This document shows positions 6,750-13,697 of a DNA stretch of 13,697 nt, piece by piece. The notes under the pieces are model-generated. The model was not told where the DNA came from, did not search any database, and saw nothing but the letters and a program-made list of their open reading frames with translations. The translations under genes and the position numbers were made by a program. Position 1 is the first letter of the stretch. Each line of letters begins with the position of its first letter. Location: assembly GCA_903953985.1 (NCBI GenBank), contig CAJBLW010000221.1:1-13697 (forward strand), written 5' to 3'. The DNA is from an uncultured Burkholderiales bacterium. GTDB taxonomy: Bacteria; Pseudomonadota; Gammaproteobacteria; Burkholderiales; Burkholderiaceae_C.

Positions 6750-7568
6750 ATGAACGACAGCGTTTTGGCACTCGGCCTGGCGGCTTTGCTGGGTTTGATG
6801 ATCGGCAGTTTCCTGAACGTGGTGATCCACCGCCTGCCGCTCATGCTGCAAGCGCAGTGGGACACCTCGCCAGGCGATGCTCCACCCAGCTCACCCCCCT
6901 TCAATCTGGCGGTGCCTCGCTCGCACTGCCCCCACTGCCAGCACACCTTGGCTTGGCACGAGAACATTCCGCTGCTGAGTTTCATTCGACTGCGCGGCCG
7001 ATGCGCCCACTGTCAGGCCCCCATTGGTTGGCGATATCCGGCCATTGAACTGGTCACATCCGTCCTGTTCATGTGGGCAGCGGCCGAAAACGGCTTGGGG
7101 TTTCAGGCACTCGTCTGGGCGGGATTTGCATCTGCCTTGGTGGCGCTGGCCGCCATCGATGCCGACACGCGCTTGCTGCCCGACGCGATTACCCAACCCT
7201 TGGTGTGGGCGGGCCTGCTGGCTGCCAGTCTGGGTTTGACCGGCATCGGCCTGATCGAAGCCCTGTGGGGAGCGACTGCAGGCTACTTGTTTTTGTGGGC
7301 GGTGTACTGGTTGTTCAAAGCCCTGACCAACAAGGAGGGCATGGGCCAGGGCGACTTCAAGCTGCTGGCAGCCCTAGGGGCTTGGCTGGGCTGGCCCGCG
7401 CTGCTTTCCTTGATCTTGATCGCCTCTTTTTCCGGGGTGATCGGCGGCCTCTGGCTCAAACTGCGGGGTCAATTGGCGGACAATGGCCAACTGGCTTTCG
7501 GGCCTTTTTTGGTGTTGGCAGGTTTGTGGGTCATGATTTTTGGCCCCCTGCCTTGGTTTCTGATCTGA
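6750..7568 (+). CDS. pilD: Prepilin peptidase / N-methyltransferase PilD
   Basis: A 272-residue polytopic membrane aspartic protease. It cleaves the leader of type IV prepilins (and type II secretion pseudopilins) and methylates the new N-terminal residue. GSFLNVVIHRLP (19-30) opens the methyltransferase domain, and a zinc site follows at C60/C63 and C85/C88 (CPHC, CAHC). The catalytic aspartates lie in DADTRLLPD (137-145) and in GQGDFK (199-204, Asp202). Several hydrophobic helices follow the first loop. The ATG is one base after the pilC stop, and coaE starts six bases after the pilD stop. The substrate pilin is not encoded in this window. Confidence 0.96.
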   Translation: MNDSVLALGLAALLGLMIGSFLNVVIHRLPLMLQAQWDTSPGDAPPSSPPFNLAVPRSHCPHCQHTLAWHENIPLLSFIRLRGRCAHCQAPIGWRYPAIELVTSVLFMWAAAENGLGFQALVWAGFASALVALAAIDADTRLLPDAITQPLVWAGLLAASLGLTGIGLIEALWGATAGYLFLWAVYWLFKALTNKEGMGQGDFKLLAALGAWLGWPALLSLILIASFSGVIGGLWLKLRGQLADNGQLAFGPFLVLAGLWVMIFGPLPWFLI

Positions 7569-7574
7569 TCAAGC

Positions 7575-8189
7575 ATGACTCAACGCACCTGGCGCATTGG
7601 CCTGACCGGCGGCATTGGCAGCGGCAAAAGCACCGTATCGGGCTTTTTGGCGAGGCGCGGCGCCGCTATCATCGACGCCGATGCCATTTCTCGCAGCCTC
7701 ACGGCACCGGGTGGCAGGGCCATGGGGGCCATCGCCCGAAACTTCGGTGACGAGATGCTCAGCCCAAATGGCGCCATGGATCGCCAGGCCATGCGCCAGC
7801 GCATTTTCCTTGACCCGCAAGCCAAACGCCAGCTCGAACTCATCATCCACCCCTTGGTCAGCCAGATCACGGCCGAGCAGGCGCAAGCGGCCGTACAAAG
7901 TGGTCAACATGTCTTGGTGTTTGATGTTCCCTTGCTGGTGGAGTCGGGTGAACGTTGGCGCAAACAGGTGGACCGGGTGATCGTGGTGGACTGCGACACC
8001 GAGACTCAAACGCAAAGGGTCATGGCCCGCAGTGGCCTGCCCATGGAAGAAGTCGAACGCATCATGGCTCAACAAGCCTCGCGTTCTCAACGCCTGGCCT
8101 GCGCCGATACCGTTCTCTTCAATCAAGGTCTCAGTTTTGATGATTTAGACGCCCAAGTGGCTCTGCTAGCCGCCGACTTCGGGCTATGA
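7575..8189 (+). CDS. coaE: Dephospho-CoA kinase
   Basis: A 204-residue P-loop kinase catalysing the last step of coenzyme A synthesis, phosphorylation of the 3'-hydroxyl of dephospho-CoA. The Walker A motif GGIGSGKS is at 12-19, DADAISR at 34-40 and FDVPLLVES further on, all standard for CoaE. The length is typical. The start ATG is six bases after pilD, with no clear Shine-Dalgarno, suggesting coupled translation. The pilD-coaE-zapD-yacG order is widely conserved in beta- and gammaproteobacteria, which supports all four calls. Confidence 0.97.
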   Translation: MTQRTWRIGLTGGIGSGKSTVSGFLARRGAAIIDADAISRSLTAPGGRAMGAIARNFGDEMLSPNGAMDRQAMRQRIFLDPQAKRQLELIIHPLVSQITAEQAQAAVQSGQHVLVFDVPLLVESGERWRKQVDRVIVVDCDTETQTQRVMARSGLPMEEVERIMAQQASRSQRLACADTVLFNQGLSFDDLDAQVALLAADFGL

Positions 8190-8211
8190 TGACGGGACTG
8201 GAAAATGCCGC

Positions 8212-8967
8212 GTGATACTGTACGAATACCCATTTAATGAACGCATTCGCACCTATTTGCGACTGCAGCAGCTGTTTTCCCGCTTGGGTGAACTGGTCGA
8301 GCGCGATCAGGCTCTGGACCACCATTTCGCCTTGACTACCCTGTTTGAGGTCATGGAGGTAGGGGGGCGATCGGAACTCAAGTCCGAGGTGCTCAAAGAC
8401 CTTGAGCGACAAAAGCAAGTTTATAGCGCTTACAGGGGGAATCCCGCTATTTCCGAAAAAGCGCTGGACGGGCTGATTGCTCAACTCGATCACCTCTTTG
8501 AAACCCTCAATCAGGTGGCCGGGAAAATGGGCCAAAGCTTAACGGATCATGATTTCCTGATGGCTCTGAGAAGCCGTGTGGCCATCCCGGGGGGCACTTG
8601 CGAATTTGACTTGCCCGCCTACCACGCTTGGCAGCACCATGTTTCAAGCAGCCGTACCCGTGATTTGCAACAATGGATTTTGCCTTTTGCACCTTGGGCT
8701 CAAGCCATTGATCAGTTGTTGCAAATGCTGCGCGAATCAGGCTCCAGCCAAAAAGTGATGGCCACATCAGGTCAGTTGCAACAAAACCTGCCCCAAGGGC
8801 GAAGCTTTCAGCTGCTGCGCCTGAAGATCGACCCCTCTTTGGGCTTGACGCCCGAGATCAGTTGCAATCGCTTGCTGGTGGTGATTCGCATGATGCGCCA
8901 GCAAAGCGACGGCAAATTGGTGGCCACGACCGATGACGTGCCCTTCGAGATGACCTTGTGCGCATGA
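8212..8967 (+). CDS. zapD: Cell division protein ZapD (FtsZ-bundling factor)
   Basis: A 251-residue cytosolic protein of the ZapD (YacF, DUF1342) family that crosslinks FtsZ filaments at the division ring. It begins with ILYEYPFNERIRTYLRL, the family signature, and contains RSRVAIPGGTCEFDLPAYH, a conserved central segment, and FQLLRLKID near the end. The start is GTG at 8212; a nearby ATG is out of frame and stops after three codons. GGA (8200-8202) about nine bases upstream is a weak ribosome site. The stop overlaps the yacG ATG (ATGA). Length matches the family. Confidence 0.95.
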   Translation: MILYEYPFNERIRTYLRLQQLFSRLGELVERDQALDHHFALTTLFEVMEVGGRSELKSEVLKDLERQKQVYSAYRGNPAISEKALDGLIAQLDHLFETLNQVAGKMGQSLTDHDFLMALRSRVAIPGGTCEFDLPAYHAWQHHVSSSRTRDLQQWILPFAPWAQAIDQLLQMLRESGSSQKVMATSGQLQQNLPQGRSFQLLRLKIDPSLGLTPEISCNRLLVVIRMMRQQSDGKLVATTDDVPFEMTLCA

Positions 8968-9179
8968 GCGTCGTGAACCCGCCTGAATCTTTCAAACCAC
9001 GCCACGTGCGCTGTCCTGCCTGCGCGGGCCTCAGCCTTTACAGCCCCTCCAACCCTTACCGCCCGTTTTGCAGCGGCCGCTGCAAAGGCGTGGACTTGGG
9101 GGCCTGGGCCAGCGAAGAGTTCAAACTGCCCGACGACACCCCGCCCGATGAGACTTTTGGCGATCCCCGTCTGCAGTGA
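8964..9179 (+). CDS. yacG: DNA gyrase inhibitor / zinc-binding protein YacG
   Basis: A 71-residue zinc-ribbon protein. Cysteines C17/C20 (CPAC) and C36/C40 (CSGRC) bind one zinc, and RPFCSGRCKGVDLGAWASE is the family core, followed by an acidic tail. In E. coli YacG binds GyrB and inhibits gyrase. The ATG at 8964 overlaps the zapD stop; an in-frame GTG two codons earlier (8958) is possible but less likely. It is the last gene of the pil-coaE-zapD operon and converges with mutT across eight bases, with no terminator visible in that gap. Confidence 0.94.
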   Translation: MSVVNPPESFKPRHVRCPACAGLSLYSPSNPYRPFCSGRCKGVDLGAWASEEFKLPDDTPPDETFGDPRLQ

Positions 9180-9187
9180 CGTGATGC

Positions 9188-9682
9188 CTAGGTGCGCGCA
9201 CCGACGTGTGTGTGGCCTTTGAATTGCCTCTCTTCGGCCAGCCAAGCCAACACGGGGACGGTGCCCGGCAAGACCGGCATAACCGCCACAGGCAGAGACT
9301 GCCAAGCGTGTGATTGCGCTTCGCGCATTTGCAACTCTCCCTGCCACGCCCATACTTTGCAAAAATGCAGCCGTACCAAGGCGTGCGGGTAATCGACCAT
9401 TTGGGTTTTCCACAGCTGCGCTTGCCCAATGGTGATGCCCAGCTCTTCTTGCAGTTCTCGTCGCAGCGCTTGCTCGACCGACTCGCCCGCTTCAATTTTG
9501 CCGCCCGGAAATTCCCAATAGCCTGAATACACTTTGCCTACCGGGCGCGAGGTTAGCAAAAACTGGCCATCGGCTTGCAGCAACACGCCCACCGCCACAT
9601 CGACCACGGCGCGCTCGGCTTGGCCTGCAGTCAGGTCTTGCCGCACTCGCTCGCCGTCTGCGACCAGCAGGCCTGTGCTCAT
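9188..9682 (-). CDS. mutT: NUDIX hydrolase, MutT-like (8-oxo-dGTP diphosphatase)
   Basis: A 164-residue NUDIX protein. The box GX5EX7REUXEEXGU is complete at 61-83 (Gly61, Glu67, Arg75, Glu76, Glu79, Glu80, Gly82). VAVGVLLQADGQFLLTSRP before it and YWEFPGGK match the MutT group, which removes oxidised dGTP to prevent mutation. Its place in a secA-linked cluster supports MutT over other NUDIX types. The ATG at 9682 overlaps the stop of the upstream ATPase gene by four bases. The first 25 residues or so are longer than in E. coli MutT (129 residues) and not clearly conserved, so a start further in cannot be excluded. The C-terminal extension is also longer. Confidence 0.88.
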   Translation of the reverse strand: MSTGLLVADGERVRQDLTAGQAERAVVDVAVGVLLQADGQFLLTSRPVGKVYSGYWEFPGGKIEAGESVEQALRRELQEELGITIGQAQLWKTQMVDYPHALVRLHFCKVWAWQGELQMREAQSHAWQSLPVAVMPVLPGTVPVLAWLAEERQFKGHTHVGART

Positions 9683-10569
9683 GCGCGGTCCGATTGGCGG
9701 CCCATCATGTCACGGGCAAACTGATAAGCCACACGGCCGCTGCGTGAACCGCGTTCCAAAGCCCACAGTAAAGCATCGGGCCGAGCCGCATCGATTTGCG
9801 CGGGTGTGGCGCCCAAAGCGCTGAGCCATTGGCCTGCAATGGTCAGGTACTCGTCTTGTGAGAAGGGGTAGAAACTGATCCACAGACCAAAGCGCTCTGA
9901 CAGGGAGATCTTCTCTTCCACGCCTTCACCCGGGTGCACTTCGCCGTCGTCGGTGTGCTTGTAGGTGAGGTTCTCGCTCATGTACTCAGGCAACAAATGA
10001 CGGCGGTTGCTGGTCGCGTACACCAACACATTAGGGGTCGAGGCAGCCACGGTGCCGTCCAAAATGGACTTGAGCGCCTTGTAGCCCGGCTCACCGTCTT
10101 CAAAGCTCAGGTCGTCGCAGTACACAATGAACTTTTCATCTCGCCCGGCCACCACTTCGATGATGTCGGGCAAATCGGTCAAGTCTTCCTTGTCCACCTC
10201 GATCAGGCGCAAGCCCTGCGTTGCATAGGTGTTCAGACAGGCCTTGATGAGCGAGGATTTACCTGTCCCGCGTGCGCCCGTCAACAGCACGTTGTTGGCC
10301 GGATGGCCATGCACAAACTGCTCGGTGTTGCGCTGCAACTTTTCTTTTTGGTCGTCGATTTCCTTGAGGTCATCGAGCGTCATGGCCGCCACATGGCGCA
10401 CCGGCTCCAGCACGCCATGGCCTGAAGAGCGCTTGCGGTAGCGCCAGGCAATGGCTTGCGTCCAGTCGGGGGCTGACAAGGGTTGGGGCAAGACCGACTC
10501 GATGCGGTCCACCAACTGGCTAACTTTGGCGAGAAGTTGGTCCAGGGCTGAAGAAGCTGGAGAGTTCAT
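9679..10569 (-). CDS. AAA+ ATPase of the DUF815 family, function unknown
   Basis: A 296-residue predicted ATPase (PF05673/COG2607 type). After a helical N-terminal region with RYRKRSSGHG (44-52) comes TLDDLKEIDDQ (64-73). Walker A GARGTGKS is at 98-105, a Walker B-like CDDLSFE at 151-157, and a sensor-1 ATSNRRHL at 185-192. SERFGLWISFYPFSQDEYL (224-242) leads into the lid, and a sensor-2-like GSRSGRVAYQFARD is at 274-287. The frame runs upstream to 10623, but the ATG at 10569 overlaps the argJ stop (ATGA), like other joins in this operon, and gives the usual length. No substrate is known; neighbours (argJ, mutT, secA) do not reveal a role. Confidence 0.9.
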   Translation of the reverse strand: MNSPASSALDQLLAKVSQLVDRIESVLPQPLSAPDWTQAIAWRYRKRSSGHGVLEPVRHVAAMTLDDLKEIDDQKEKLQRNTEQFVHGHPANNVLLTGARGTGKSSLIKACLNTYATQGLRLIEVDKEDLTDLPDIIEVVAGRDEKFIVYCDDLSFEDGEPGYKALKSILDGTVAASTPNVLVYATSNRRHLLPEYMSENLTYKHTDDGEVHPGEGVEEKISLSERFGLWISFYPFSQDEYLTIAGQWLSALGATPAQIDAARPDALLWALERGSRSGRVAYQFARDMMGRQSDRA

Positions 10570-11795
10570 GAACGGTAATCCGCGTTGATGGTGACGTAAT
10601 CGTGGCTCAGATCGCAAGTCCACACGGTGTCGCTGGCCGTGCCGCGGCCCAGGCCCACGCGCACGGTGATCTCGCTGCCCTTCATGACGCGCTGGCCGTC
10701 TTCTTCGCGGTACTCGGCGCGTCGGCCGCCTTGAGAGACCACATGCACGTCGTCCAGGTGCAGCTCGATCAGGCCTTGGTCCAAGTCATCGATGCCCGCA
10801 TAACCCACGGCGGCCAGAATACGGCCCAGGTTCGGGTCACTGGCAAAGAAAGCGGTCTTGACCAGCGGCGAATGCGCAATCGCATAAGCCACCAGGCGGC
10901 ATTCCTCGGTCGTTCGGCCGCCTTCGACCTGCACGGTGATGAACTTGGTGGCGCCCTCGCCATCGCGCACGATGGCATGGGCCAGCTGGCGGGCCACTTG
11001 CATCAGTCCCTGCACCAGGGCCTGGCCGTCGGCGCTGTCCAACGAAGTGATCTGAGCGTTACCCGCCTTGTGCGTGGCAATCAGGATGAACGAGTCGTTG
11101 GTTGAGGTGTCGCCATCGATGGTGATGCGGTTGAACGAACCATCGGCCAGTTGCTTGGCCAGCGCAGGCAAAAGGGCCTGAGCGATGCAGGCGTCAGTGG
11201 CCACAAAGCCCAGCATGGTGGCCATGTTGGGGCGGATCATGCCAGCGCCTTTGCTGATACCCGTGATGCTGACCGTTTGGCCACCCGCTTGCACCTGCAC
11301 GCTGGCGGCTTTGGGTACGGTGTCGGTGGTCATGATGCCTTCTGCAGCCTCGGCCCAGTGGTCGGCTTGCGCATCGGTCAGCGCAGCAGGCAGGCCCGCA
11401 ACGATGCGGTCCAGCGGAAGCGGCTCCATGATCACACCCGTCGAAAACGGCAACACTTGTGCAGGCATGCAGTGCAGCAAACTGGCCAAGGCCTCACAAG
11501 TCTGGCGGGCATGGGCCAAGCCTGGTGCACCTGTGCCCGCATTGGCGTTCCCGGTGTTGATGACCAAGGCGCGCACAGCGCTGCCAGCAACCAAGTGTTC
11601 TCGGCAGACCTGCACGGGGGCAGCGCAAAAGCGGTTGCGGGTGAACACACCCGTCACGCTGGCGCCTTCGTCCAGCAAAAACACCGTGAGGTCTTTCCGG
11701 TTGGCTTTGCGCACACCCGCTTGCGCGATGCCGATGCGCACGCCAGCGATGGGTTTGAGTTGAGCAGAGTCAAGGGGGGGCAGGTTCACGGGCAT
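10566..11795 (-). CDS. argJ: Bifunctional ornithine acetyltransferase / N-acetylglutamate synthase
   Basis: A 409-residue arginine-synthesis enzyme. It moves the acetyl group from N-acetylornithine to glutamate, and in bifunctional forms also uses acetyl-CoA. The precursor cuts itself within KGAGMIRPNMATMLGF; here the bond is Ala192-Thr193, and Thr193 becomes the nucleophile of the beta chain. STGVI (118-122) forms the oxyanion region, and INTGNANAGTG (79-89) and DGDTSTNDS are also conserved. The ATG at 11795 has AAGGA (11801-11805 on the plus strand) five bases upstream. It follows secA with a terminator between them and overlaps the ATPase gene downstream. Whether it is mono- or bifunctional cannot be told from sequence alone. 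Confidence 0.97.
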   Translation of the reverse strand: MPVNLPPLDSAQLKPIAGVRIGIAQAGVRKANRKDLTVFLLDEGASVTGVFTRNRFCAAPVQVCREHLVAGSAVRALVINTGNANAGTGAPGLAHARQTCEALASLLHCMPAQVLPFSTGVIMEPLPLDRIVAGLPAALTDAQADHWAEAAEGIMTTDTVPKAASVQVQAGGQTVSITGISKGAGMIRPNMATMLGFVATDACIAQALLPALAKQLADGSFNRITIDGDTSTNDSFILIATHKAGNAQITSLDSADGQALVQGLMQVARQLAHAIVRDGEGATKFITVQVEGGRTTEECRLVAYAIAHSPLVKTAFFASDPNLGRILAAVGYAGIDDLDQGLIELHLDDVHVVSQGGRRAEYREEDGQRVMKGSEITVRVGLGRGTASDTVWTCDLSHDYVTINADYRS

Positions 11796-11841
11796 ATCGG
11801 TCCTTCACAAAAGCAGGGTTCCACAGCAACAGCGAGAGATA

Positions 11842-11868
11842 TCAAAGAAAACGGGCCGAAGCCCGTTT
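11842..11868 (-). terminator. Intrinsic terminator after secA (UUCG loop)
   Basis: On the minus strand AAACGGGC and GCCCGTTT form an eight-base-pair stem (11868-11849) around a TTCG loop, giving the very stable C(UUCG)G form. It is followed by TTTTCTTT, which overlaps the stem end. It lies 16 bases after the secA stop and about 53 bases before the argJ start, so it should end most secA transcripts. Read-through or a promoter in the short remaining gap is needed for argJ. Confidence 0.8.
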
Positions 11869-11884
11869 CATAAGCTCAGCCTTA

Positions 11885-13697
11885 TCAGGCCAGTTTGCCG
11901 TGGCATTGTTTGTATTTTTTGCCACTACCACAAGGGCAAGGCTCGTTGCGCCCAACCTGGCCCCAGGTGCTGGCCAAATCGGCCAACCAACCTGGAGCCG
12001 CGACAGCTCCGGCGGCCTGCACTTGTGGTTGACCTGTTTCATCTGGAGCGGTGTAAGTCACATTGCTGATCTGCTCAGCCCGCTCCTCAATGGCTTGGGC
12101 TGCTTGTTGTATTTGGTCGCCCGAATCGATGCGTACCATCATCAAAGTCTTGGTGACTTCGTTTTTCACGGCGTCGAGCAATTGGCCAAACAACTCAAAG
12201 GCTTCGCGCTTGTATTCCTGCTTGGGCTGCTTTTGCGCATAGCCACGCAAGTGGATGCCCTGGCGCAGGTAGTCCAAGGCGCTCAAGTGTTCACGCCAGT
12301 GGGTGTCGATGCTCTGCAACAAGATCATGCGTTCAAAGGACACAAAACTCTCGGCCCCCACTTGGTCGAGCTTGGCCTGGAACTGCGCATGGGCAGCATT
12401 CACGACCGTCTCCAGCAGGTCTTCGTCCGAAATGGCGCTGGAAGCTTGGACCTTGCCTTGCAAGTCCAGTGTCATGCTCCATTCTTCAGCCAGCACTTTT
12501 TCCAGACCCGGCAGATCCCATTGCTCTTCGACCGATTCGACCGGGACAGACTGGCGCACCAGATCGGTGAAGCACCCTTCGCGCAGGGCCGTGATCTGAG
12601 CGTGCATGTCTTGAGCATCCAGAATGTCGTTGCGCTGCTGGTAAATCACCTTGCGCTGGTCATTGGACACATCGTCGTATTCGAGCAGCTGCTTACGGAC
12701 GTCAAAGTTGCGCGCCTCCACCTTGCGCTGGGCACTTTCGATGCTGCGTGTGACGATTCCCGCTTCAATCGCCTCGCCCTCGGGCATCTTCAGCCGGTCC
12801 ATGATGGAGCGCACACGGTCACCCGCAAAAATGCGCATCAACGGGTCATCGAGGCTGAGGTAAAAGCGTGAAGAACCGGGGTCACCTTGGCGGCCCGAAC
12901 GGCCGCGCAGCTGGTTGTCAATGCGGCGCGACTCATGACGCTCTGTAGCGATGATGCGCAATCCACCCAAAGACTTGACCTGCTCATGCACGGTTTTCCA
13001 CTGCTCACGCAGCTGGGCCACTTTTTCATGGCGGACACCCTCTGGAATGCTCGCATCTTCTTCTATGGCCTGTACGTCTTTTTCAATGTTTCCGCCGAGT
13101 ACGATGTCGGTGCCTCGACCGGCCATATTGGTGGCGATCGTGATCATGCCGGGTCGACCAGCCTGGGCCACGATGTCTGCCTCGCGGGCATGCTGCTTGG
13201 CGTTGAGCACCTGGTGTGGCAGCTTTTGCTGCGTCAGCAGTTGCGCAATCAGCTCCGAGTTTTCGATCGAAGTGGTGCCCACCAGCACCGGCTGGCCTCG
13301 CTCAAAGCACTCGCGGATATCAGCAATGGCCGCGGTGTAGCGTTCTTGCGAGGTTTTGTACACCCGGTCCAGCTGGTCTTCGCGTTGACTCTTGCGGTGC
13401 GGCGGTATCACCATGGTCTCCAGACCATAGATTTCCTGGAACTCATAGGCCTCTGTATCGGCCGTGCCCGTCATGCCACCGATCTTGTTGTACAAGCGGA
13501 AATAGTTCTGGAAGGTGATGGACGCCAAAGTTTGGTTTTCGGCCTGGATTTGCACGCCCTCTTTGGCTTCTACCGCCTGATGCAAGCCATCACTCCAACG
13601 GCGGCCCGTCATAAGACGGCCGGAGAATTCGTCAACGAAGATGATCTCACCAACTTGCACCACATAGTGCTGATCGCGGTGGTAAAGGTGTCGAGCA
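11885..13697 (-). CDS. secA: Protein translocase ATPase SecA (C-terminal part; N-terminus outside window)
   Basis: The last 604 or so codons of SecA, the motor that pushes proteins through SecYEG. The frame is open to the right edge, where it reads ARHLYHRDQHYVV. Seen in order are GRRWSDGLHQAVEAKEGV, QNYFRLYNKIGGMTGTADTE, GTTSIENSE, NMAGRGTDIVLGG and RHESRRIDNQLRGRSGRQGD (helicase motifs of the second nucleotide-binding fold), then the helical scaffold and wing domains with DYLRQGIHLRGYAQKQPKQ. A variable linker follows, and the C-terminal zinc motif CPCGSGKKYKQCHG binds zinc and SecB. The first fold with Walker A and most of the preprotein-binding domain lie outside. An internal GTG at 13663 is not a start. 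A strong terminator follows the gene. Confidence 0.98.
   Translation of the reverse strand, partial: ARHLYHRDQHYVVQVGEIIFVDEFSGRLMTGRRWSDGLHQAVEAKEGVQIQAENQTLASITFQNYFRLYNKIGGMTGTADTEAYEFQEIYGLETMVIPPHRKSQREDQLDRVYKTSQERYTAAIADIRECFERGQPVLVGTTSIENSELIAQLLTQQKLPHQVLNAKQHAREADIVAQAGRPGMITIATNMAGRGTDIVLGGNIEKDVQAIEEDASIPEGVRHEKVAQLREQWKTVHEQVKSLGGLRIIATERHESRRIDNQLRGRSGRQGDPGSSRFYLSLDDPLMRIFAGDRVRSIMDRLKMPEGEAIEAGIVTRSIESAQRKVEARNFDVRKQLLEYDDVSNDQRKVIYQQRNDILDAQDMHAQITALREGCFTDLVRQSVPVESVEEQWDLPGLEKVLAEEWSMTLDLQGKVQASSAISDEDLLETVVNAAHAQFQAKLDQVGAESFVSFERMILLQSIDTHWREHLSALDYLRQGIHLRGYAQKQPKQEYKREAFELFGQLLDAVKNEVTKTLMMVRIDSGDQIQQAAQAIEERAEQISNVTYTAPDETGQPQVQAAGAVAAPGWLADLASTWGQVGRNEPCPCGSGKKYKQCHGKLA

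Noticed and set aside
9191..9202. Perfect 12-base palindrome GGTGCGCGCACC at the end of mutT
   Set aside because: It lies in the last mutT codons, has no spacer for a loop and no T run; likely chance in G+C-rich coding DNA.
1..13697. Search for CRISPR arrays, tRNA or rRNA genes, transposases, integrases, toxin-antitoxin or defence genes
   Set aside because: None were seen by eye; the window is mostly core genes with very short gaps.

Overview
The window looks like a chromosomal core segment of a betaproteobacterium, order Burkholderiales, most likely family Comamonadaceae (Limnohabitans, Rhodoferax or Polaromonas-like). The basis is moderately high G+C coding sequence, the wording of SecA, PilB, ArgJ and L21, an orphan Bug-family (TctC) binding protein, and the gene order rpmA-rplU / ispB / pilBCD-coaE-zapD-yacG / mutT-ATPase-argJ-secA. 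The species call is inference from remembered family sequences, not a search.

Layout. Positions 1-344 (minus) hold the first codons of rpmA and complete rplU (ribosomal proteins L27 and L21), driven by a clear sigma70 promoter at 398-426. Divergent from it is ispB (plus), which makes the isoprenoid side chain of ubiquinone. Positions 1564-4119 carry three genes I regard as accessory: a small secreted protein of the surface-adhesin E type, an orphan TctC/Bug solute-binding protein with a signal peptide, and, convergent with it, a beta-hydroxyacid dehydrogenase. A short very A+T-rich stretch (about 4241-4322) follows. Then comes a compact plus-strand operon, pilB-pilC-pilD-coaE-zapD-yacG (4323-9179), with gaps of a few bases or ATGA overlaps (zapD follows coaE by 22 bases). 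It covers type IV pilus assembly ATPase, inner-membrane platform and prepilin peptidase, then coenzyme A synthesis, FtsZ bundling and gyrase inhibition. Facing it on the minus strand is secA-argJ-ATPase (DUF815)-mutT (9188-13697), also with ATGA overlaps, except for a strong UUCG-loop terminator between secA and argJ. SecA runs off the right edge, so its N-terminal part is missing here.

How the genes work together. Most are housekeeping: translation, quinone synthesis, CoA, arginine, protein export, cell division and nucleotide sanitation. The pil genes form the type IV pilus motor and processing core; no pilin gene is present in the window. The most notable feature is PilB: it starts directly at the conserved start of the second N-terminal domain and lacks the usual N1 (T2SSE_N/MshEN-type) domain, and this shortened end abuts the A+T-rich stretch and the three-gene accessory block. 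I found no RNA genes, CRISPR array, insertion sequence, prophage or defence system. No stretch above 300 bases lacks a gene. I do not see a convincing undescribed system; the PilB truncation is the best lead.
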